A stretch of DNA of 60,584 nucleotides from an uncultured Cellvibrionales bacterium (GTDB lineage: Bacteria; Pseudomonadota; Gammaproteobacteria; Pseudomonadales; Porticoccaceae), in assembly GCA_913062605.1 (NCBI GenBank), contig CAJXWQ010000011.1, positions 1-60,584 of the forward strand, given 5' to 3'. Below the pieces are notes generated by a model. It did no database searches, was not told the DNA's origin, and saw only the letters and a list, made by a program, of their open reading frames with translations. Of the stretch, positions 50,304 through 59,520 are shown one piece after another. The first letter of the stretch is position 1. Every line of letters begins with the position of its first letter. A program made the position numbers and the translations under genes.

Positions 50304-51668
50304 CTACCGAACCACTAAATACAATGCACGGCCACTGCGGTTTATCTGCAGCAACACCGATTGGTTGTTGTGGGATAAGGCTTCCTTAAAGCTCTTGAGA
50401 TCGCGCACCCGCTGACGGTTTGCACCCACAATAATATCCCCAGGTCGCAAACCACTGTAAGCTGCCGCAGAATTAGGCGACAATCCCGCTACCACAACAC
50501 CCTCTCCATCCAGGTTATTCTCAAACCGTGCACCATCCAATAAGCCGTGAAGCTTATTACTAATAGAGGTAAGTTGCTGTGGTTCGCCCACTTCTACATT
50601 TACCTTTTTAGTTTTACCTTCCCGGATCAAAGTGAGCTTAACCTTATCCCCAATTTCCTTGATGCCAATCTGACTGCGCAACTTACCTGTAGAGGTCGTC
50701 TTCATCCCATCAACGGCAATAATAACATCGCCCGGTTGAAGCCCTGCCTTCTCGGCTGAAGAACCTTCACTGACACCGGTTACCAGCACACCTTGCTGAC
50801 CATTCTTCAGATCAAATGCCTCTCTCAATTCAGGGGATATACCCTGTATCCCAATACCCAGTTGTCCACGGCGCACCTCTCCATGAGCAATGATTTGCTT
50901 CATGCTAGCCTTAGCCATATTCACTGGAATTGCAAAACCAATCCCCACATTACCTCCAGCAGGTGCAAGAATAGCCGTGTTGATACCAATCAGCTCGCCA
51001 CGCAGGTTAACCAAAGCACCTCCAGAATTACCTGGGTTGATAGAGGCATCCGTCTGGATAAAGTTTTCATAGCCCTCTATACCCAACCCTGTTCGCCCTA
51101 AAGCACTCACCACACCAGTGGTCACTGTCTGGCCCAGACCAAAGGGGCTGCCAATGGCAACAACAAAGTCACCCACTTCCAGCCCACTTGAATTACCCAA
51201 GGGTACTTCAGCCAAGTTTTTAGCATCAATGTGGAGAATAGCAATATCCAATTCTGGATCAGAGCCCCTCACCTCGGCAGTAAAAGAACGGCCATCTGCT
51301 AGAGAAACCTGCACTTCATCAGCACCATCAATCACATGAGAGTTGGTCATCACGAGGCCATTAATGGCATCAACAATAACTCCAGACCCGGCACTTTGCT
51401 GACGCTTTTTTGGTGCCTGTTTGGGCCTCTGTTGTTGATCGGGGACATTAAAAAAACGTCTAAAGAACGGGTCATTCAACAGTGGATTTTGAGCTTGTCG
51501 TTTAGAAAAAGTAGCAATATTGACGACGGCTGGATTGACCTGCTTCAACATGGGCGACAGTGAAGGCAGCTTATTGCCATCTCCATCCGAGAGCGGCAAT
51601 GCGGCTTGCGCTACTACCGTAAAACAAAGCATGGATACCACAAACAACCATTGACGAACTTGCTGCAT
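50304..51668 (-). CDS. DegP/MucD-type periplasmic serine protease
   Basis: 454 residues. The signal peptide is about 1-23 (LFVVSMLCFTVVAQA). The trypsin-like domain has the triad His in MTNSHVIDGADEV, Asp in ELDIAILHID and Ser in NPGNSGGALVN. Two PDZ domains follow (about 255-345 and 360-450). It degrades and refolds damaged envelope proteins. The architecture equals DegP/DegQ and Pseudomonas MucD; I cannot choose among them. AGGAG lies 7 nt before the ATG. No sigma-E-like promoter was found in the 51669-51928 gap. Confidence 0.95.
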   Translation of the reverse strand: MQQVRQWLFVVSMLCFTVVAQAALPLSDGDGNKLPSLSPMLKQVNPAVVNIATFSKRQAQNPLLNDPFFRRFFNVPDQQQRPKQAPKKRQQSAGSGVIVDAINGLVMTNSHVIDGADEVQVSLADGRSFTAEVRGSDPELDIAILHIDAKNLAEVPLGNSSGLEVGDFVVAIGSPFGLGQTVTTGVVSALGRTGLGIEGYENFIQTDASINPGNSGGALVNLRGELIGINTAILAPAGGNVGIGFAIPVNMAKASMKQIIAHGEVRRGQLGIGIQGISPELREAFDLKNGQQGVLVTGVSEGSSAEKAGLQPGDVIIAVDGMKTTSTGKLRSQIGIKEIGDKVKLTLIREGKTKKVNVEVGEPQQLTSISNKLHGLLDGARFENNLDGEGVVVAGLSPNSAAAYSGLRPGDIIVGANRQRVRDLKSFKEALSHNNQSVLLQINRSGRALYLVVR

Positions 51669-51928
51669 AGTACTACTCCTGATTATTACTGATTTATCAC
51701 ACTACTTTTTAGGGCTAGGCTGAATCAAAATCAAGGCCTGGATAAAGATTCCTCACCCACAGCTAATTTTGTTCCAGCACCTTACATTCAAGTGTCACTG
51801 AGACATGAGTCTCCAAAAAAAATTCCGATACATTACATTTAAGTTGTTTGCTAACAAAGCGTTCTGATAGGAACAATTAGGCTATTGCAGCACAGAACAA
51901 GGGTAAAAATGAGAGCCCGGACAGAAGA

Positions 51929-52348
51929 CTAACGGACCACCAAGACCGAAACAGGTGCAAAAAGTGATACCTGGTGACTTAACGTACCCAGCCCCTGCTC
52001 TTCTTTATTAAAAGTACGGGAGGCCATCACAATCAAATCAATATCTCTTTCTTGAGAAAACTTGAGGATTTCCTGTGCCCGCTTGCCTACTAGAATGGTT
52101 ATATCAATAGGAACATCAACAAAGTCTGTTTGAAATCGACTCTGCCAATTACTCAATTTTTGATTAGCCTTTTCTGCGAGCTTCAAATAGAAGTTTTCTA
52201 TCTCCTCATCAGCATCATCGCCCACTTTTTCAACGACATGTAACAACTGAACACTGCCATGGTTTTGTGAGGCCATGGTTAATGCCGTATGAATGGAGAG
52301 CTTACTCTTATCCGCCAAATCTGTTGGCACCAGAATATTTTTATACAT
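51929..52348 (-). CDS. Universal stress protein, single domain
   Basis: From ATG 52348 (MYKNILVPTDLADKSKLSIHTAL), 139 residues, with AGGA 7 nt upstream. A longer frame to 52384 is unlikely. The alpha/beta Usp fold shows DLIVMASRTFNKEEQGLGTLSHQVSLFAPVSVLVVR. The usual GxxGxxxxxxxxxG(S/T) nucleotide site is poorly preserved (ASRTFNKEEQGLGTLS), so ATP binding is doubtful. It is separate from the island stress protein and not closely similar. Confidence 0.85.
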   Translation of the reverse strand: MYKNILVPTDLADKSKLSIHTALTMASQNHGSVQLLHVVEKVGDDADEEIENFYLKLAEKANQKLSNWQSRFQTDFVDVPIDITILVGKRAQEILKFSQERDIDLIVMASRTFNKEEQGLGTLSHQVSLFAPVSVLVVR

Positions 52349-52586
52349 CATCAAATCCTGTCGAAAATTTTCTGCAGAGTGCACTGAGAGCGCACTAAAA
52401 GAATAGACTCAGATGGTGAAGCATTCAATCTCACAAAACAAACTCCTACATAATCCTTCTACACAATTAGACCCAGCCTATTTTATGAATAGCTTTAGAC
52501 CTTGGTCAGATAGCGTGCACCGCCTCTAACACGCTAGGATGTAATGAGGTGTTTTTACACCAACAACATATCCAGAGGTGACAACG

Positions 52587-53594
52587 ATGAAAGCAGTAGT
52601 ACTGGAAGAGCTGGGAGGACCGGAGCAACTACACATTCAAGAAGTGGATACACCGTCACCCAATACTGGTGAAGTCAGGGTCAAACTACAGACTTCTGCA
52701 CTTAATCGCCGTGACTATTGGATCACCAACGGGCAATACCCTGGCATGCAACTACCCTGTATTGCAGGGTCTGATGGTGCTGGCATTGTAGATTTGGTTG
52801 GTGAGGGCGTAGACCCCAACCTTGTCGGGCAAGAAGTTGTCCTTTACCCCGCCCGGGCGTGGGGAGATAACCAAGCTTATTTTGGCCCGGACTTTCGAGT
52901 CTTAGGCATGCCAGATCAAGGCACTTTTGCTGAATATATATGTGCACCTTCAACAGATATCCATAAAAAACCTGAACACCTGAACTGGGAACAAGCAGCG
53001 GCAATACCGCTGGCGGGTCTGACATCCTGGCGAGCTGTGGTTACTCAGGCTAACGTCAAATCCGGTGACAAAGTGCTTATTACCGGTGCGGGCAGCGGGG
53101 TCTCCACATTTGCCATACTCTGGTGCGTTAATCTAGGCGCTGAGGTTTATGTGAGCACCAGTAGTGAAGAAAAACTGGAAGTGGCCAAAGCATTAGGTGC
53201 CGTAGCGGGGGAAAACTATAAAGATCCCGAGTGTTACAAAAAACTTCGACAACAATCCGGTGGATTTAATGCTGTTATCGACAGTGCAGGAGGTAATGCT
53301 CTGAACAGCATTTTGAATACCCTTCTACCCGCAGGGCGCTTTGTATTTTTTGGATCAACCCTCGGCAACCCTGACAAAGGTCTCCCCCTTGCCAAGCTAT
53401 TCTTTCAACACATCCGCATTCAAGGCACAACGATGGGCAGTAATGCTGAATTCGAAGCCATGTTAAATTTTTTAAGCGACCAAAAAATAGAACCTGTCAT
53501 TGACCGTGTATTACCTTTGTCACAGGCAGCGGAAGCTCACAAACTGATGGAAACCTTTAGCCATACCGGCAAGATAGTTCTGAAAAACACCTAA
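52587..53594 (+). CDS. Zinc-independent MDR oxidoreductase (quinone-reductase-like)
   Basis: From ATG 52587 (GAGG 8 nt upstream) it has 335 residues. The GroES-like N domain (MKAVVLEELGGPEQLHIQEVDTP; SALNRRDYWITNGQYPGMQLP) and Rossmann domain (DKVLITGAGSGVSTFAILWCVNLGAEVYVSTSS) are those of medium-chain dehydrogenase/reductases. The four structural-zinc cysteines are absent. It probably reduces quinones, enones or similar substrates with NAD(P)H. It is a single gene. Confidence 0.88.
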   Translation: MKAVVLEELGGPEQLHIQEVDTPSPNTGEVRVKLQTSALNRRDYWITNGQYPGMQLPCIAGSDGAGIVDLVGEGVDPNLVGQEVVLYPARAWGDNQAYFGPDFRVLGMPDQGTFAEYICAPSTDIHKKPEHLNWEQAAAIPLAGLTSWRAVVTQANVKSGDKVLITGAGSGVSTFAILWCVNLGAEVYVSTSSEEKLEVAKALGAVAGENYKDPECYKKLRQQSGGFNAVIDSAGGNALNSILNTLLPAGRFVFFGSTLGNPDKGLPLAKLFFQHIRIQGTTMGSNAEFEAMLNFLSDQKIEPVIDRVLPLSQAAEAHKLMETFSHTGKIVLKNT

Positions 53595-53625
53595 TCAACC
53601 ACCACGGTAAGGGCACCGCGAAAAA

Positions 53626-53643
53626 GGGGCTGTATACAGCCCC
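53626..53643 (-). terminator. Perfect hairpin with a T-run on the minus strand
   Basis: The palindrome GGGGCTGTATACAGCCCC is followed by TTTTT only on the minus strand. It lies between two plus-strand genes. It may block antisense transcription or form the 3' end of the oxidoreductase mRNA. No minus-strand gene ends here. Confidence 0.5.
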
Positions 53644-53758
53644 CTGCAACACGCCCTCCTTTTCTGTTTATTTCTCTACACTTATTTTCCCCGCACTTGT
53701 TTTTCTAAAGATACCAAAACAGTAACATAGGCCTGATGACAAATAGAGATCAGTGCCA

Positions 53759-55111
53759 ATGAGCTCCCCCAGAGGGCAATTTTCATCAAAAACCGGTTTT
53801 ATACTGGCAGCATCAGGCTCCGCTGTAGGCTTGGGCAATATCTGGGGGTTTCCTACCAATGCTGCAGAAAATGGCGGTGGTGCCTTTGTACTGATTTACT
53901 TTGTAATGGCATTCTGTCTTGCGTACCCAGCACTGATGGCCGAGCTAATTATTGGTCGGCACACCAAATCCAATATGGTCAGTGCACTACAAAAAATCTC
54001 AACGGGAGACATTGCGAAAAACGTCGGTAAACTGACTGGCTTCTATGGCGTCATTATCGCCACACTGATTCTTAGTTTTTACAGTATCGTCGCGGGCTGG
54101 ATGCTGGCATTTTTCCTAGAGCCGCTATCAACGGTAACAGGGCTCGCTGAAATTTCTATTTGGCTGACCGAGTTTAGCGGTACGCGCAACATCATTTTCA
54201 GTGCCGTATTTATGGTGCTTACCACGGCAGTCATTAGTGCAGGTGTCGAACAAGGCATCGAAAAATGGTCCTGCCGTTTAATGCCGTCTATGTTGCTGCT
54301 CATGGCTTGTTTGATTGTCTATGTGATGTTTCAAGATGGCGCCATAGAAGGGCTCAAAGTCTATCTGCTACCGGACTTCCGACAAATAGGAGATCCACAG
54401 CTGATTGCCAGCGCTATGGGGCAGGCATTTTTTTCCCTTTCCCTCGGTGTCGGTACCATGCTGATCTACGGGTCCTATTTAAGTCCCGACGAAAACCTAC
54501 CCGCCATGGGAGCCATCGTTACCATTGTGGATTCATCGATTGCCTTTCTGGCTGGATTACTCGTGTTACCAGCCCTATTTGTCGCACAACAACAGGGCGT
54601 CACCATTTATAACGAGGCAGGTAACCTGATTGCGGGACCAGACCTGATCTTTCAAACATTGCCTACCCTGTTTCACAGTATGGGTGCTATTGGTATTCCC
54701 ATCGCTCTGGTTTTCTTTTGCCTGATGACCATTGCTGCGCTGACCTCCTCCATATCGATGCTGGAAGTTCCCGTTTCCTATACCATCGAAAACCATGGAG
54801 CAAGCCGCCATACCGCGGCGTGGTTAATTGGTATTGTCGTCTTTGTACTCAGTGGCCTAATCGCTCTAAATTTTGACAGGCTATTTAACTTTGTCGTGAC
54901 ACTCACTACCGAATATAGCCAACCACTGCTGGGCCTCATGCTATGTATTTTTACTACTTGGGTGTGGCACAGAGATAAGATGCTGACTGAAATTCGCAGT
55001 GGGTACCCACAGGTGGAGCAATCATTATTTTGGAAAATATGGCCCGGGTATGTACGTTTCTGCTGTCCGGCACTTATTCTCATAATGTTCATTCAAGGTG
55101 TATTGAACTAA
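53759..55111 (+). CDS. Sodium:neurotransmitter-symporter family transporter (second)
   Basis: About 450 residues from ATG 53759 (a GTG two codons upstream is possible). About 12 membrane helices are predicted, starting with TGFILAASGSAVGLGNIWGFPTNAAENGGGAFVLIY, the sodium/substrate motif. Compared with the copy at 40310-41710, the TM1 motif has GFPTNAAENG rather than KFPYIVGENG. They are paralogues rather than a recent duplication. The substrate is probably an amino acid or other small amine. Confidence 0.93.
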   Translation: MSSPRGQFSSKTGFILAASGSAVGLGNIWGFPTNAAENGGGAFVLIYFVMAFCLAYPALMAELIIGRHTKSNMVSALQKISTGDIAKNVGKLTGFYGVIIATLILSFYSIVAGWMLAFFLEPLSTVTGLAEISIWLTEFSGTRNIIFSAVFMVLTTAVISAGVEQGIEKWSCRLMPSMLLLMACLIVYVMFQDGAIEGLKVYLLPDFRQIGDPQLIASAMGQAFFSLSLGVGTMLIYGSYLSPDENLPAMGAIVTIVDSSIAFLAGLLVLPALFVAQQQGVTIYNEAGNLIAGPDLIFQTLPTLFHSMGAIGIPIALVFFCLMTIAALTSSISMLEVPVSYTIENHGASRHTAAWLIGIVVFVLSGLIALNFDRLFNFVVTLTTEYSQPLLGLMLCIFTTWVWHRDKMLTEIRSGYPQVEQSLFWKIWPGYVRFCCPALILIMFIQGVLN

Positions 55112-55133
55112 TGACTAGTAGCAACCCCGCCAA

Positions 55134-55697
55134 TTACAACCAGCGAGAATTCTTGGAAAACTGACTGCGTAAAAATTCCATCTGATCCCCAAGAATACGG
55201 CGGGAATTTATCAGCGCCAAATACTCAGCATTATTGGGACGATAAGGCAAAGCCACCAGCTCCATCTGGAGTTCCTCGAGCAGGTAATTGGCCTTGTGTT
55301 GGTTGCAGCGCCGACACGCCGCAACGACATTTTCCCATTTATCATCACCGCCCCGGGACGTAGGCACAATATGATCACGAGTCAGCTGACCTGAAGGAAA
55401 CTGCCGGGAGCAATACATACAAAGGTGTCCATCTCTGGCAAACAGGGCAGGATTATGGAGCGGATAGGTTGTACGTGGTCTGGCTAGATACTCTCCGCCA
55501 CAGGCAATAATACTAGGCAAGATAACCTGAGACTGAGTTCCATCAACCCGGGAATGACCGCCCCTCACCATTTTCACCACATCACCCAACGTCCAAACGA
55601 CCATCTCCCTTGCGAAAAGACACACCGCCTCCTGCCATAAAAGCCATTCAATCGGCTGACCCGCCATGTTAAGTCGCAAAATCCTAGGTTGCACCAC
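55134..55697 (-). CDS. HNH endonuclease family protein
   Basis: 187 residues. An N-terminal part (RILRLNMAGQPIEWLLWQEAVCLFARE) of the kind found in chromosomal HNH proteins is followed by an HNH-zinc finger: FARDGHLCMYCSRQF, LTRDHIVPTSRGGDDKWENVVAACRRCNQHKAN. Two CxxC pairs bind zinc, and the Asp-His of DHIVP with Asn/His form the nuclease site. This type is widespread outside mobile elements; its cellular role is not established. Upstream lies a candidate small RNA or leader (55814-55972). Confidence 0.88.
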   Translation of the reverse strand: MVQPRILRLNMAGQPIEWLLWQEAVCLFAREMVVWTLGDVVKMVRGGHSRVDGTQSQVILPSIIACGGEYLARPRTTYPLHNPALFARDGHLCMYCSRQFPSGQLTRDHIVPTSRGGDDKWENVVAACRRCNQHKANYLLEELQMELVALPYRPNNAEYLALINSRRILGDQMEFLRSQFSKNSRWL

Positions 55698-55813
55698 TAT
55701 GCACCTCCACCAATATGTACCCCCATTAGAGCGTCATATTCATTTGACAACACTGGCCCCTAAAACACTGAGTTTTAAAACAGAAAGAATTAAAACTGCG
55801 AGTCCTAAGAAGC

Positions 55814-55972
55814 AAAAACCCCATCAATTTGGATTGATAGGGCCTGAAATGAGAGGGGGAGAGAAAGTTACACCGCTGCATTCTTTTATGCCGGAGATAA
55901 CTAAAATGTAGGTTCACCAACCAGTTTATTTCACCACTGTTGAAGGCTTACTCTCCCTTAAAGGGTGTAGTT
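55814..55972 (-). ncRNA. Candidate small RNA or leader RNA, unidentified
   Basis: A near-perfect promoter lies just upstream, and a terminator closes the unit: minus strand stem CCCTATCAAT/ATTGATGGGG (one mismatch), loop 55829-55832, then TTTTT. The predicted ~160-nt RNA has no good ORF. ACACC and GGGAGAG near the 5' end could pair with GGTGT and CTCTCCC further on, in pseudoknot order. It ends 117 bp before the HNH gene, so it may be free-standing or an attenuated leader. It resembles no RNA family I recognise, including 6S and the common riboswitches. Confidence 0.5.
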
Positions 55973-55978
55973 GTCACC

Positions 55979-56006
55979 ATCATAACCCTGAGAGGACTAC
56001 TGTCAA
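55979..56006 (-). promoter_or_regulatory. Sigma-70 promoter of the 55814-55972 RNA
   Basis: Minus strand: -35 TTGACA (56006-56001, 6/6), 16-nt spacer, -10 TATGAT (55984-55979, 5/6). It starts about 15 bp after the T-run of the neighbouring Rsm-like RNA. Confidence 0.7.
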
Positions 56007-56021
56007 GCTGAGGAACTCAGA

Positions 56022-56058
56022 CAAAATAAAGCCCTGATACATAGGTGTATCAGGGCTT
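56022..56058 (-). terminator. Terminator of the Rsm-like RNA
   Basis: The perfect 13-bp stem has a 4-nt loop and is followed on the minus strand by TTTATTTT (stem 3' end plus tail). There is no T-run on plus. No minus-strand protein gene lies upstream to need it. Confidence 0.85.
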
Positions 56059-56160
56059 CAAGGCAGTACAGGAATATGCTGTCCGTTCATGGACTAAATA
56101 ACCAAACATCCGTGTTGTTCCATTTGGTGTTACACATCCGTGTGCAGCAGCTTCCATGCA
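56022..56160 (-). ncRNA. Rsm/Csr-type small RNA (CsrA/RsmA-sequestering)
   Basis: Predicted minus-strand transcript of about 139 nt. It has five GGA motifs in the first 80 nt (at about nt 6, 22, 40, 50 and 77). Two lie in ACACGGATGT, close to the CsrA SELEX consensus (ACARGGAUGU core), and are presented in loops: ACAC-GGAT-GTGT and AACA-CGGA-TGTT. It ends with a 13-bp terminator stem (AAGCCCTGATACA/TGTATCAGGGCTT) and T-rich tail. The -10 may be GATAGT (56172-56167); the -35 is poor, as expected for an activated promoter. A GacA-type site lies upstream. By analogy it titrates CsrA/RsmA under GacS/GacA control. The primary sequence is not that of a known RsmY/Z. Confidence 0.7.
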
Positions 56161-56216
56161 CGAGAGACTATCCCCCTTTTACCCAGTTGGAGCTATTGGG
56201 ATTTCTCTGCTTTTGG

Positions 56217-56234
56217 TGTAGGAAATATCCTACA
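56217..56234. promoter_or_regulatory. GacA/UvrY-type upstream activating palindrome
   Basis: TGTAGGAAATATCCTACA is an 18-bp palindrome with central AT. It fits the GacA consensus TGTAAG-NNATNN-CTTACA with one symmetrical change (A to G, T to C). It lies about -57 to -74 relative to the predicted start of the Rsm-like RNA. Confidence 0.65.
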
Positions 56235-56310
56235 AAAATGTATCCTGATAAAATTGACCCACCACTACGGCTCGGTTAGTGTTGCACCTTGATTTTTGGG
56301 AGGAACCACC

Positions 56311-56544
56311 GTGGCAGCTCGGAAAAAGTCTGTTGATTTTGAACATAAACTCAGCCAATTGGAAATACTGGTCAGTGAAATGGAAAAGGGTTCACTAAGT
56401 CTTGAGGATTCACTCAAAGCCTTTGAAGATGGCATCAAGATTACCCGTGAATGCCAACAAGCACTTAAAGATGCAGAACAGAAAGTTGAAATGCTCACTC
56501 GAGACTCTGCTCAACCAACCTCCTTTGAATCTGAGAGTGAATAA
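56311..56544 (+). CDS. xseB: Exodeoxyribonuclease VII small subunit
   Basis: XseB binds XseA to form the single-strand exonuclease. The GTG at 56311 with GGGAGG 7 nt upstream gives 77 residues (E. coli 80); an upstream TTG overlaps that site. The conserved helix-loop is DFEHKLSQLEILVSEMEKGSLSLEDSLKAFEDG. A possible promoter is TTGACC at 56254 with a weak -10 at 56277. The stop overlaps the ispA start (TAATG). Confidence 0.95.
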   Translation: MAARKKSVDFEHKLSQLEILVSEMEKGSLSLEDSLKAFEDGIKITRECQQALKDAEQKVEMLTRDSAQPTSFESESE

Positions 56545-57437
56545 TGGGTGACACCCCTTTCTCAGAGTTTCTCAGCACTAGCCAGCAGCGCGTTGACCAG
56601 CAACTGGAGAGATTACTTCCCAATGATGATGGATCTGCAAGCCAGCTATTTGCTGCGCTCCGATACAGTGTTTTCAACGGTGGAAAGCGTGTACGGCCGG
56701 TACTGGCCTACGCTGCCGCTCATGCTATCGGAAAGATTAACCAAGACACTGATCTCGTAGCTGCTGCCGTAGAGCTAGTCCATGCTTATTCTTTAATTCA
56801 CGATGACCTGCCAGCAATGGACGATGACGATTTACGGCGAGGAAAACCCACTTGCCATATCGCATTCGATGAAGCCACCGCTATTCTTGCTGGCGATGCC
56901 TTGCAAACACTGGCTTTTGAACAACTGACAACATTACAAAACACATCACCGGAAACGACCTTACACATCATTGCATCTCTAGCAAAGGCTGCGGGTACAC
57001 AAGGCATGGTTGCAGGGCAGGCAATCGATATTGCTGCCGTCAATGGAACACCAACACTGGAAGAGCTGGAGCACATGCACCGCCAAAAGACAGGTGCCAT
57101 GATCGTTGCCAGTATCACCATGGGCGCCCTGTCCACAGGAAATACAACCGAACAACAGCTCGCCTCCCTGACAAACTATGGCGAAGCAATCGGTCTTGCC
57201 TTCCAGGTACAGGATGACATCCTCGATGTGACTGCCAATACATCAATGCTTGGGAAACAGCAGGGGGCAGACCAAGCGATGAACAAGCCAACCTATACCA
57301 GCCTGCTCGGCCTAGATGGCGCAAGAGAAAAGGCAACACAACTGCGAAAAGATGCGCTCGACGCACTATCCGATTTTGACCAGCATGCCGATCAGCTTAG
57401 GGCGATTGCCGATTACATTGTAAATCGTAACTACTGA
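56544..57437 (+). CDS. ispA: Farnesyl diphosphate synthase (short-chain polyprenyl synthase)
   Basis: IspA condenses isopentenyl units to farnesyl diphosphate. The 297 residues (E. coli 299) have the first aspartate-rich motif LIHDDLPAMDDDDLRRGKPTCH, GQAIDI, and the second FQVQDDILDVTANTSMLGKQQGADQAMNKPTY. It overlaps xseB at TAATG and is followed by dxs, the usual xseB-ispA-dxs isoprenoid cluster. Confidence 0.98.
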   Translation: MGDTPFSEFLSTSQQRVDQQLERLLPNDDGSASQLFAALRYSVFNGGKRVRPVLAYAAAHAIGKINQDTDLVAAAVELVHAYSLIHDDLPAMDDDDLRRGKPTCHIAFDEATAILAGDALQTLAFEQLTTLQNTSPETTLHIIASLAKAAGTQGMVAGQAIDIAAVNGTPTLEELEHMHRQKTGAMIVASITMGALSTGNTTEQQLASLTNYGEAIGLAFQVQDDILDVTANTSMLGKQQGADQAMNKPTYTSLLGLDGAREKATQLRKDALDALSDFDQHADQLRAIADYIVNRNY

Positions 57438-57540
57438 TGATGATCTTTTTAACAGCTCCTCCGGCTAAAAACACCTACCCCCAGAGTCTATAGGGTCATT
57501 TTCGTGTAATATTGCTCCCCTTATTCTGGATTCCATCTGC

Positions 57541-59475
57541 ATGGCAAAAACCTTTAACGACATACCGCTTATTCGCCCGGAAACACCGTTGCTCGATACT
57601 ATCGACAACCCGTTCCACCTCCGGGAGCTTGAAGAAAATCAACTGCTGACACTCGCGGATGAGCTGCGATCCTATCTGCTTTACAGCGTTGGTAAGAGCG
57701 GTGGTCACTTTGGTGCTGGACTTGGCACTGTAGAGTTAACCATTGCCCTGCATTATATTTTCAACACCCCCCACGACCATTTGGTATGGGACGTTGGCCA
57801 CCAAGCCTACCCCCACAAAATCTTGACTGGCCGAAGGGATCAAATGCTCACTATCCGACAGGCTGAGGGCTTGTCTGCATTTCCCAAGCGCGATGAAAGT
57901 GAATACGACACCTTTGGCGTCGGGCACTCAAGTACCTCGATCAGTGCCGCCCTAGGTATGGCACTGGGTGCTTCCATGAATGGGAAAGACAGTAAGGCTG
58001 TGGCCGTTATCGGTGATGGAGCCATGACCGCAGGTTTGGCCTTTGAAGCGCTCAACCATGCTGCCCACACCGATGCAGACTTACTGGTAATACTGAACGA
58101 CAACAACATGTCGATCTCCCACAATGTAGGTGGGTTGGCTACCTATTTCTCCAAACTATGGTCCAGCCGTTTTTACAACACCATTCGTGAAGGCGGAAAA
58201 AAGGTATTGAGGTCAGTGCCCTCGGCTGCCACCTTTGTCAGAAAAACAGAAGAACACTTAAAAGCTATGGTAGCCCCGGGAATTGTCTTCGAAGAGTTGG
58301 GGTTCAACTATATTGGCCCCATTGATGGCCATAATCTCCCCCTATTAGTGCAAACACTGCGCAACCTGAAAGCGCTCTCTGGACCAATTTTACTTCACAC
58401 CATTACTCGCAAGGGTAAAGGATTTGCTCCCGCGGAAGCAGACCCGGTGGGTTATCACGCCCTCAATAAAATCGAGCCAAAAAGCAAACCAAAAGTTGCC
58501 GTACCTCAGCCAGCTGCTGTGGTCCGTCCACCGAAGCAGAAATACCAACAGGTGTTTGGCAACTGGCTCTGCGATATGGCGGAGAGAGAACCGCGGCTAG
58601 TAGGTATTACTCCTGCCATGTGCGAGGGCTCTGGAATGGTCGAGTTTGCCAAACGCTTTCCAGACCAGTTCCACGACGTGGCCATCGCAGAACAGCACGC
58701 TGTCACGCTAGCCGCTGGCTTGGCCTGTGAAGGTATAAAACCCGTTGTGGCTATCTATTCGACTTTTTTGCAGCGGGCCTACGATCAACTTATTCATGAT
58801 GTAGCACTACAGAATTTGGATGTTTTATTTGGTATTGACCGGGCAGGCCTAGTGGGCGAAGACGGCCCCAGCCATGCGGGTAGTTTCGACCTGACATACC
58901 TCCGCTGCATCCCCAATATGATGGTAATGACGCCTTCTGATGAAAATGAAACCCGGCAAATGCTCTATACCGGATTTATCCACAAAGGTCCCGCTGCTGT
59001 TCGCTACCCCCGTGGAGCAGGCCCCGGTACTGCCATTGAAAAAGATATGACGGCACTCCCTATTGGTAAAGGCCTCATACGTAGAGAAGGCAGCCGAATA
59101 GCCATTCTCAACTTTGGCACCCTGCTCCCCGCAGCATTAGCAACGGCAAACGAACTCAATGCTACGGTTGCCGATATGCGCTTTGTGAAACCGTTGGATA
59201 CAGGGCTGATCAATCAATTGGCATCAGAACATAGTCTTCTGGTGACGCTTGAGGAGAATACAATCCAAGGTGGTGCTGGTGCGGCCGTTAGTGAATATCT
59301 CGCATCCATGGGAATTGTGGTTCCCGTTCTACACCTTGGACTGCCAGACAAATTCGTTGATCATGGTAACCACCAGCAGCAACTGGCTGCAACCGGGCTG
59401 GATGCAGTATCCATTAAGCATGCCATTGAACAGCGGCTTAGTGAACTAGAAAGTATTCACGGCGCGGCTTCCTAA
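57541..59475 (+). CDS. dxs: 1-deoxy-D-xylulose-5-phosphate synthase
   Basis: Dxs joins pyruvate and glyceraldehyde-3-phosphate to start the MEP isoprenoid pathway. The 644 residues (E. coli 620) have [20 protein letters not shown], the thiamine-diphosphate/Mg site [17 protein letters not shown]...NDNNMSIS, and [15 protein letters not shown] with the cofactor-activating Glu. [15 protein letters not shown] and the C-terminal transketolase domain follow. It is 103 bp after ispA. Confidence 0.98.
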   Translation: MAKTFNDIPLIRPETPLLDTIDNPFHLRELEENQLLTLADELRSYLLYSVGKSGGHFGAGLGTVELTIALHYIFNTPHDHLVWDVGHQAYPHKILTGRRDQMLTIRQAEGLSAFPKRDESEYDTFGVGHSSTSISAALGMALGASMNGKDSKAVAVIGDGAMTAGLAFEALNHAAHTDADLLVILNDNNMSISHNVGGLATYFSKLWSSRFYNTIREGGKKVLRSVPSAATFVRKTEEHLKAMVAPGIVFEELGFNYIGPIDGHNLPLLVQTLRNLKALSGPILLHTITRKGKGFAPAEADPVGYHALNKIEPKSKPKVAVPQPAAVVRPPKQKYQQVFGNWLCDMAEREPRLVGITPAMCEGSGMVEFAKRFPDQFHDVAIAEQHAVTLAAGLACEGIKPVVAIYSTFLQRAYDQLIHDVALQNLDVLFGIDRAGLVGEDGPSHAGSFDLTYLRCIPNMMVMTPSDENETRQMLYTGFIHKGPAAVRYPRGAGPGTAIEKDMTALPIGKGLIRREGSRIAILNFGTLLPAALATANELNATVADMRFVKPLDTGLINQLASEHSLLVTLEENTIQGGAGAAVSEYLASMGIVVPVLHLGLPDKFVDHGNHQQQLAATGLDAVSIKHAIEQRLSELESIHGAAS

Positions 59476-59520
59476 ATCACCCCCCCGCCTAACCCCCTGG
59501 CTCACACTGAAGGTAAAAAT

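Noticed and set aside
51669-51928. Sigma-E promoter for the DegP-type protease
   Set aside because: A GGAACAAAA block exists on the minus strand, but no TCTGA-like -10 at proper distance.
55814-55972. Identifying the second RNA as 6S RNA or a known riboswitch
   Set aside because: The ends do not form the 6S rod, and none of the signature blocks of common riboswitches were found.
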